From: a bacterium
GTDB lineage: Bacteria > Eremiobacterota > Eremiobacteria > Baltobacterales > Baltobacteraceae
Direction: 5' to 3'
Assembly: GCA_021784715.1 (NCBI GenBank)
Contig: JAJYHP010000079.1
Span: forward strand, 1-9,149
DNA: 9,149 nucleotides
The first letter of the stretch is position 1, and the number at the start of each line of letters is the position of its first letter. The notes beneath the pieces are model-generated. The model saw only the letters and a program-made list of their open reading frames with translations, ran no database searches and was not told the DNA's origin. This document shows positions 1 to 5,662 of this stretch, piece after piece. A program made the translations under genes and the position numbers.

Positions 1-5
1 AGATG

Positions 6-1073
6 TTAGGGGCGGGGGGCTAAGAGCCTTCGCGCGCTGCGCGGCAGCGCGAGCGTCCCCACCAGCATCGTCACCAGAACAGCGACGAACACGATCGCTC
101 GAGCGCTCTGCGCTCCGGGAAGATGCACGTCGATCGTAAAAATAAGCGCCAGCGAGAGCGCTCCGCGCACGCCCGCCGTGGCGATGAATCTCCGCCGCGC
201 GGCATCGAGTTCCGGAAGCACGCGCAGGAGCCCCATCGTCGTGATGAGGCGCGCCGCCGCGAGCGCGAGGACGACCGCTCCCGCGCCGATCAACGCGCTA
301 CGGGCGTCGAGCAGGTTGAAGCTCGCACCCATCCATGCAAAGAGCACGAAGTTCAGCGCGACGGCAGCCCAACGCCAATAGGCTTCGGCGCCGTCGAGCG
401 TCGCCGAATCGAGCGTTCTCTCGATGCGCGTTCGCATGAACGTGCCGAGCGTCACGACGGCGACGATCCCCGAGCCTCCGAACGCATCGGCGGCGACCGC
501 GACGGTGTAAACGCCGAGCACGCTGAGCGCCCAAAGCGAGAACGGGCGACGAACGCGCAGCCACGATGCAATGCGTCCGAGCAGATCGCCGACGGCGGCG
601 CCGAGCAGAGCGGCGACAAACGAGAGCACGAGATTGCTCGCGCGCACGAGTGCGACGGCGAAGGCGTCGTTGAAGAGCGACTCCGCTTCGACGATCGCCA
701 CCAAGTTCGGGGGGGCTCCGACCGAGCGCGCGAAGGCGATCACGGCGACGGGGTCGGTCGCGCTCAATGCGGCACCGACCGTCCATGCCAAGGGCCAGGG
801 AAATGCGAGCAACAACAGCACGCCGGCAACGCAAAGGGCGGCGATCGCGACGCCGGGCAGCACCAAGATCGCAACCGGACGCCAGGCACGCCGCACCGCG
901 GCGAGATCGAGGTTCCAGGCCGCTTCGAAGAGCAGCGGCGGAACGATATAATGCAGCGTCGCGGGTGCGAACGCCGCGCCGACGGGACCGGCAAAGAGTA
1001 TCCCGGCGAACGCTCCGAGGAGTGCGACCCCGGGAAGAACCCAGATCGGAAGCGGTCGCAGAGCGGTCGGCAC
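6..1073 (-). CDS. CPA1-family sodium (cation)/proton antiporter, short N-terminus
   Basis: A 355-residue integral membrane protein of the monovalent cation:proton antiporter-1 (NhaP/NHE) family, expected to exchange Na+ or K+ for H+ across the cytoplasmic membrane in pH and salt homeostasis. Visible motifs in order are IVPPLLFEAA at 43-52, SATDPVAV at 104-111 (the unwound fourth-helix region), ESLFND at 131-136 with the ion-binding pair N135-D136, and GVRGALSLAL at 301-310 with the conserved Arg303. Hydrophobic stretches fill most of the rest. Family members usually have about 60-70 residues before the PPLLFEAA motif; here there are about 44, so the usual first helix seems absent. The start is GTG at 1071-1073, five bases after the upstream TAA. 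The frame is open only eight more codons upstream with no start codon, so a longer form is not available. The residue after ND is Ala, where the family usually has Gly. The ion specificity (Na+ or K+) cannot be told. Confidence 0.9.
   Translation of the reverse strand: MPTALRPLPIWVLPGVALLGAFAGILFAGPVGAAFAPATLHYIVPPLLFEAAWNLDLAAVRRAWRPVAILVLPGVAIAALCVAGVLLLLAFPWPLAWTVGAALSATDPVAVIAFARSVGAPPNLVAIVEAESLFNDAFAVALVRASNLVLSFVAALLGAAVGDLLGRIASWLRVRRPFSLWALSVLGVYTVAVAADAFGGSGIVAVVTLGTFMRTRIERTLDSATLDGAEAYWRWAAVALNFVLFAWMGASFNLLDARSALIGAGAVVLALAAARLITTMGLLRVLPELDAARRRFIATAGVRGALSLALIFTIDVHLPGAQSARAIVFVAVLVTMLVGTLALPRSARRLLAPRP
33..51. other. Perfect 8-bp GC-rich inverted repeat inside the 3' end of the antiporter gene
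   Basis: Bases 33-40 (CGCGCTGC) are the exact reverse complement of 44-51 (GCAGCGCG), with a 3-base loop. In transcription order the hairpin lies inside the coding sequence, about 25 bases before the stop codon, and is followed by CGAAGGCTCTTAGCC with no run of T. It is therefore not a typical intrinsic terminator. It may be a chance product of GC-rich codons for Arg, Ser and Ala, or may slow 3' decay of the operon transcript. Confidence 0.25.
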
Positions 1074-1078
1074 GGCCG

Positions 1079-2305
1079 TTAATGCACGTGGGTGAAGTTA
1101 CCGACGCGAACGCCGCGTGCGGCGATGCTCTCGATCGCGGCGCGCATTCCCACCGTTTCTTGGGGGCGTCCGACGAGAGCGAAGTAGCGATGCGGATCGA
1201 TGTTGAGCGTGCGCGTTTGGACCATATCGACGGGTTGTTCGCGCAAAAAACGCTCCATCGCAGCGACTTCTTCGACATCGTCGGTAACGCCGGGATGCGT
1301 GAGCAAATTCAGCGAGACGCGCAACCCGGCCGCCCGCGCGACGCGAATCGAATCGAAGACGTCGGCGAGGCCGTATCCCTGCGGGCGGTAATAGGCGGCG
1401 TAGGTCGCTTCGCGGAAACTGTTGAGGCTGATCCGCACCGCCTGGAGCCCCGCCTCGATGCAGCGGGCGAGTTCGCGTGGGCGGCTACCGTTGGTATTGA
1501 GATTCACCGTTCCGTTCGAACGCGCGCGGCGAACCTTCTCGATCGCGGCGGCGATCGCGTGCGAGCGCAGCAAGGGTTCGCCCTCGCATCCCTGTCCGAA
1601 GCTCACGATCCCTTCGGGGACCCGTTCCAAATGCTCGATCGCGACGCGCGCGATCTCGTCGGCCTGCATCTCGACGGCGATACGCGTCTGCGGTGAGGGC
1701 AATCCCGCATCGGGCTCCTGTTCGGAGATGCATCCGACGCAACGAGCGTTGCATTTCGGCGAGACGGGTAACGCCGCTTCGCCGCGTGCGAGAAAGACGT
1801 TCTGCGCGGTGAAACATCCGTACTCGCCGGCACAGACGCGCAGTTGGGCGAGCATGCGGTTTCCAGGATCGCGCGCGCAGCGCTCATCGAGTAGGCTCTC
1901 GAGCTCGCCCTCGGCGAAGCGGCGCGGCTCCCAATCTTCATCGCGATCGGTGCGCATCGCGGCGACGTAGAGTTCGTCGTCGATCGCGCACGCGAACGTG
2001 TACCCAAAGAGCGGCAACGTCGGCGCGGTGGCGTCGGCCTCAAACGCCGGCACGAGCAAACGCGTGTAACCCGCGGGCAGCAAGACGCCGAGCGCGTGGC
2101 GCCGCGTCTCGACGCCGCGAACGCTCACCGGACGTCGCAGTGGCAACAGCGTCGGCACGCTTCCGGGCGGCGCGGGAATGAGTTCGTCGGGGCGCGGCGC
2201 GCGCACGATGCCGCCGTCGGCGAGCGGCTCGCTCCGTTCGTCGAAATAATAGCGGCCGCGCGCGTCGGCGTAGGCGAGCGCGAGGGGCGCGCGTCTACGC
2301 GACAT
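1079..2305 (-). CDS. Radical SAM protein of unassigned function
   Basis: A 408-residue soluble protein. The C-terminal part is a radical SAM domain: CNARCVGC at 185-192 gives the CX3CX2C triad C185/C189/C192 that would hold a [4Fe-4S] cluster. It is followed by GQGCEGEPLL at 237-246 (the SAM-binding GGE-type strand), LNTNGS at 269-274 and RISLNS at 291-296, the strand pattern of MoaA/anaerobic-maturase-like members. No cysteine-rich SPASM tail follows; the last Cys is C282. Residues 1-175 form an N-terminal domain I cannot assign, with C106, C143, C158 and C164. The ATG at 2303-2305 overlaps the dapF end by 11 bp, which suggests coupled translation. No substrate is suggested by the sequence, and the neighbours (DapF upstream, antiporter downstream) give no firm clue. 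The radical SAM assignment is secure; the reaction is unknown. Confidence 0.88.
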   Translation of the reverse strand: MSRRRAPLALAYADARGRYYFDERSEPLADGGIVRAPRPDELIPAPPGSVPTLLPLRRPVSVRGVETRRHALGVLLPAGYTRLLVPAFEADATAPTLPLFGYTFACAIDDELYVAAMRTDRDEDWEPRRFAEGELESLLDERCARDPGNRMLAQLRVCAGEYGCFTAQNVFLARGEAALPVSPKCNARCVGCISEQEPDAGLPSPQTRIAVEMQADEIARVAIEHLERVPEGIVSFGQGCEGEPLLRSHAIAAAIEKVRRARSNGTVNLNTNGSRPRELARCIEAGLQAVRISLNSFREATYAAYYRPQGYGLADVFDSIRVARAAGLRVSLNLLTHPGVTDDVEEVAAMERFLREQPVDMVQTRTLNIDPHRYFALVGRPQETVGMRAAIESIAARGVRVGNFTHVH

Positions 2306-3077
2306 CGTCGTGCAGAACGCCGTCGAAGACGCGGAGGGCGGGGCCGATCAACGTCGCTTCACCGCGCGCGTCGAAATCGACCGCGAGGGTGCCGCCGGGA
2401 ACTTCGACGCGCATCGGCGTCGAGAGCAGATCGCGCATGCGCGTCGCCGCTGCAACGGCGACCGCTCCGGTGCCGCAGGCCTGCGTCTCGCCGACGCCGC
2501 GTTCGAAATGACGCACGCGCACGCAGTCCGCTTCGACGACCGCGAGATGCACGTTCGCCCCATCGGCGAAGGCCGACTCTGCGGCAATGCGGCCGGCGAT
2601 CGCCGCGAGATCGACACCTTCGAGCGCGTCGACGAAGAGCACGACGTGCGGGTTGCCGACCCGCACCACCGTCGCATCGGGATAGGCGAGCGTTCCGCGT
2701 TCGATCTGCGTCGCACCCATCGCGACGCGAATTCGCCACGCTCCCTCGCGGCTCTCGATCGCCGTCTCCCGAACGCCCGCGAGCGTTTCGATCGCGAGCC
2801 GATCGAGCGCTCCGGCTTCGGCGAGATAACGCGCGACGCAACGGATGCCGTTGCCGCACATCTCGGCCTCGCTACCATCGGCGTTGATGACGCGCATGCG
2901 CGCATCGGCGATCACCGATCGTTCGATCGTCAGCACGCCGTCGGCGCCGACGCCGGAGTGTCGGTCGCACCAGCGACGCGCGAATGCAGCGAGATGCGGA
3001 ATCGAACGCTCGCGCGTGTCGATGACGATGAAATCGTTTCGGGTACCGTGCATCTTCGCAAAGGGGATCGCCGTCAT
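2295..3077 (-). CDS. dapF: Diaminopimelate epimerase
   Basis: A 260-residue cytoplasmic, cofactor-free racemase-fold enzyme that converts LL- to meso-diaminopimelate, the precursor of lysine and the cross-linking residue of most Gram-negative-type peptidoglycan. Both catalytic cysteines are present: C74 in EMCGNGIRC (72-80) and C211 in QACGTGA (209-215). Substrate-contact motifs are NDF at 14-16, INADGSEAEMCGN (64-76), GNPH (141-144) and FERGVGET (201-208). The family's GxGNDF box reads GTRNDF here, an Arg for the second Gly. The length is slightly below that of E. coli DapF (274 residues). The ATG at 3075-3077 directly follows the miaA TAA with no gap. The gene ends in TAG at 2295-2297, inside the start of the radical SAM gene. 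Linkage to miaA and the mismatch repair genes looks like operon co-location and not a shared pathway. Confidence 0.96.
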   Translation of the reverse strand: MTAIPFAKMHGTRNDFIVIDTRERSIPHLAAFARRWCDRHSGVGADGVLTIERSVIADARMRVINADGSEAEMCGNGIRCVARYLAEAGALDRLAIETLAGVRETAIESREGAWRIRVAMGATQIERGTLAYPDATVVRVGNPHVVLFVDALEGVDLAAIAGRIAAESAFADGANVHLAVVEADCVRVRHFERGVGETQACGTGAVAVAAATRMRDLLSTPMRVEVPGGTLAVDFDARGEATLIGPALRVFDGVLHDDVA

Positions 3078-3977
3078 TTACGATGGCGTTGGCGCATCCC
3101 CCAGGGCTTCCTCCGCCGCCCGCACGAGATCGTCGGCGCCGAGCCATTCGATATCGGGCTCCGCGCGAAACCAGGCGAGCTGGCGGCGCGCGTAGCGGCG
3201 CGTCGCACGCGCGAGTGCGACCAAGGTCTCTTCAAGGGTGCTCTGCCCGCGCAGATACGCGAGCGCCTGCGGGTAGCCGACCGCATCGGCGGCGACCGCG
3301 CGCGCGCCGAGCGCCTCCGCTTCGTCGAGCAGGCCGCCGGCGAGCATCGCGCGCGCGCGCGCCTCGATGCGTCGATCGATCTCCGGCAGCGGCAGATCGA
3401 GCGCGAAGGTACGGAACGAGAGCGAGCGCGAGAGGAGCGTCGGAATCTCCGCGCGCTCCTCGCTCGCCGGCGCGAGCGCGATCTCGAGCGCGCGCCCGAT
3501 GCGATAGAGATCGTTCCGCTCGATCGCCGCGGCGCGCGTGGGATCGCGCGTCGCGAGCCATTCGTGCAGCACCTCGGGGGGATGCGCGCGCATCTCGCGC
3601 GCGATGCGCGCGCGCAGTTCCTCGTCGCCCCGTTGGCCGAGCGCGACTCCCCCGCGCAGGACGCGCAGGTAGAATCCCGTTCCACCGACGACGATCGGGC
3701 GGCGTCCGCGCGCGCGAATATCTTCGATCGCCGCCATCGCATCGCGCGCGAACCGCGCGGCCGAGTAGCGCCGCTCGGGATCGAGAAACTCCACGCAGTG
3801 ATGGCGTATCTCGCGCTGCGCGGCGTCGTCGGGGGCCGCCGTGCCGACGCGCATGCCGCGATAGATCTGGCGCGAATCGGCGCCGACGATCTCTCCGCCG
3901 ACCGCGCGAGCGATCCGCATCGCCACCTCGCTCTTGCCAGACGCCGTCGCGCCGACGATCACGCAGAGATCGGTCAC
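3078..3977 (-). CDS. miaA: tRNA dimethylallyltransferase (i6A37 synthase)
   Basis: A 299-residue enzyme that transfers a dimethylallyl group from its pyrophosphate to N6 of adenosine 37 in tRNAs reading U-starting codons; it supplies the substrate of MiaB, encoded in the same operon. The P-loop is GATASGKS at 9-16 (GPTASGKT/S is usual). The catalytic Asp is D34 in DSRQIYRGM (34-42), where DSMQVYRGM is more common. GGTGFYLR at 98-105 holds T100, and RRYARRQLAWFR near residue 260 matches the conserved tRNA-binding RQYAKRQ..WFR block. The length is a little under that of E. coli MiaA (316). The start is GTG at 3975-3977, and the overlap with the mutL stop forms GTGA (4 bp), a common sign of translational coupling. 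The gene lies directly downstream of mutL, as in E. coli and Bacillus, but is not followed by hfq here. Confidence 0.96.
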   Translation of the reverse strand: MTDLCVIVGATASGKSEVAMRIARAVGGEIVGADSRQIYRGMRVGTAAPDDAAQREIRHHCVEFLDPERRYSAARFARDAMAAIEDIRARGRRPIVVGGTGFYLRVLRGGVALGQRGDEELRARIAREMRAHPPEVLHEWLATRDPTRAAAIERNDLYRIGRALEIALAPASEERAEIPTLLSRSLSFRTFALDLPLPEIDRRIEARARAMLAGGLLDEAEALGARAVAADAVGYPQALAYLRGQSTLEETLVALARATRRYARRQLAWFRAEPDIEWLGADDLVRAAEEALGDAPTPS

Positions 3978-5662
3978 GCGCGCTTGAAGAGCCTCGCGAC
4001 GATCTCAGGTTCGAGACGCAGCATGGTGGGGCGCCCGTGCGGGCAATGCATGGGATTCGCGCACCGCTGCAAATCGTCGACCATCCGCACCATCTCGGCG
4101 AAGGCGAGCCGTTCGCCCGCCGTCGTTACCGAATGGCAGGCGAGCGAGGCCCAAATACGCTCGCGCACGTCGCGTTGCGGATGCTCCTCCGAAAGATCGT
4201 CGAGAAAGCCGGCCAAATCGAAAGCTCGCGCGCCGTAACCGGCGGGGGTCGCGGTGACGCGATAGCTCCGTTCCCCGAAAGGCTCGATTTCGAGCCCGCC
4301 TTCGCGAAGGAGTTCGAGCGCGCGTTCGAGCCGTTCGCTCTGCGCGGGATCGAGTTCGACGATCGAGGGCACCAGCAGCGGTTCGCTCGGCGCGTGCGCG
4401 GCGGCGGCAGCGACGATTCGTTCGTACGCGATCCGTTCGTGCGCGGCATGCTGATCGACGAGGAGAATCGTGCGCCCGTCGGTCGCGAGAATGTAGGTTG
4501 CATCGACCTGCGCGAGCACGCGCATGCCGTTCGGCGCAACGGCCGGTGCCTCGCCGGGTTCGGGATCGTACTGCAGCAGGCGCGCCTGTTCGTAACGCTC
4601 CGGTGGCGCGAGCGAGAGATGCTCGCCGGGTTCGGCCCCGAGCGTTCGGCTCAATCGTTCGCGCGCGTCGCCACGCAACGTCGCAGCGATGGCATGACGG
4701 ACGCTCTCGCCGACTTGCGTGCCGAAGCGCAAGCGCACGTCGCTCTTGGTCGGATGGACGTTCGCGTCGACGTGCTCGGGTGGAAGATCGAGCATCAACA
4801 CACCGTAGGGCTGGCGGCCGATCATCGAAAAGGTTTGATACCCGGCGCTCCACGCGCCCGCGAGAAGCGTACTGCGAAGAAGCCGACGGTTCACAAAGAG
4901 AATCTGCATGCGGCGATCCGCGCGTTCGTTACCGGGCGCGCTGATGAACCCACGCAATCCGCCATGCATCGACGCGGCCGCCGAGGCATCGATCTCCAAC
5001 ATCGTCTTGGCGGCGTCGCGCCCGAAGACGGCGGCGAGCCGTTCGCGCGGATCGGCGGTCGCCGGCATCGCCCAATGTTGCTCGCCGTCGTTGCGAAACG
5101 TAAACGAAATCTCCGGATAGGCGAGCGCGAAGGTGCTCAACCAGGTGTTCACGCGCGCGAGTTCCGCCGCCGGCGATTTCAGATACTCGCGCCGGACGGG
5201 GACGTTGGCGAAGAGCCCCTCCGCGACCGCGCTCGTTCCGGGCGGAGCGGCGACGCGCACGATCGGCTCGATCCGTTCGCCGTAGGCGACGATCTTCGCG
5301 CCGATCTCTTCGTCGCGCGTTCGCGAGACGATCGTGAGGCGCGCGACCGCCGCGATACTCGCGAGCCCCTCACCGCGAAAGCCCAACGTCGCGACCGCTT
5401 GAAGATCTTCGGCATCCCGGAGTTTACTCGTCGCGTGGCGCGCGGGGGCGAGCGCGATATCTTCGATCGCGATTCCACCGCCGTCGTCGCTCACCTCGAT
5501 GCGCTCGGTACCTCCGCGCAACAACGAGACTTCGATGCGGCGCGCGCCGGCATCGACCGCATTTTCGACGAGCTCTTTGACGACCGAGAGCGGGCGTTCG
5601 ACGATCTCGCCCGCGGCGATCTGCCCGATCGTCCGTTCGTCGAGGGCGGCGATCTGCGACAT
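3974..5662 (-). CDS. mutL: DNA mismatch repair protein MutL, endonuclease type
   Basis: A 562-residue mismatch repair ATPase and nickase that links mismatch-bound MutS to strand removal. The GHKL ATPase covers about residues 1-330: IGQIAAGEIVERP (12-24), KELVEN with E30 and N34, DDGGGI (59-64), RHATSK (75-80), GFRGEGL (94-100; GFRGEAL is usual) and VNRR (257-260). After a short linker (about 331-378) comes the dimerisation/nuclease domain with DQHAAHERIAYE at 403-414, an exact DQHA(X)2E(X)4E motif, then ACHS (508-511), CPHGRP (540-545) and the terminal FKR (559-561). D403, H405, E409, C540 and H542 correspond to known metal ligands of this class, so a MutH partner is not needed. The ATG at 5660-5662 shares one base with the mutS stop (TAATG). 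The frame stays open far upstream inside mutS, but homology begins just after this ATG. Confidence 0.97.
   Translation of the reverse strand: MSQIAALDERTIGQIAAGEIVERPLSVVKELVENAVDAGARRIEVSLLRGGTERIEVSDDGGGIAIEDIALAPARHATSKLRDAEDLQAVATLGFRGEGLASIAAVARLTIVSRTRDEEIGAKIVAYGERIEPIVRVAAPPGTSAVAEGLFANVPVRREYLKSPAAELARVNTWLSTFALAYPEISFTFRNDGEQHWAMPATADPRERLAAVFGRDAAKTMLEIDASAAASMHGGLRGFISAPGNERADRRMQILFVNRRLLRSTLLAGAWSAGYQTFSMIGRQPYGVLMLDLPPEHVDANVHPTKSDVRLRFGTQVGESVRHAIAATLRGDARERLSRTLGAEPGEHLSLAPPERYEQARLLQYDPEPGEAPAVAPNGMRVLAQVDATYILATDGRTILLVDQHAAHERIAYERIVAAAAAHAPSEPLLVPSIVELDPAQSERLERALELLREGGLEIEPFGERSYRVTATPAGYGARAFDLAGFLDDLSEEHPQRDVRERIWASLACHSVTTAGERLAFAEMVRMVDDLQRCANPMHCPHGRPTMLRLEPEIVARLFKRA

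Noticed and set aside
33..51. Hairpin as a transcription terminator of the operon
   Set aside because: It lies inside the antiporter coding sequence and is not followed by a T-rich run, so it does not meet the pattern of an intrinsic terminator. The true end of the operon may be beyond position 1.
1079..2305. A functional link between the radical SAM enzyme and lysine or peptidoglycan metabolism
   Set aside because: The only support is the overlap with dapF; no residue pattern indicates an amino acid or cell wall substrate, so I do not claim it.
2310..4238. 642-codon open frame on the plus strand opposite dapF, miaA and the 3' end of mutL
   Set aside because: Same reason: low-complexity, charge-rich translation opposite well-supported genes; no start context or motif supports it.
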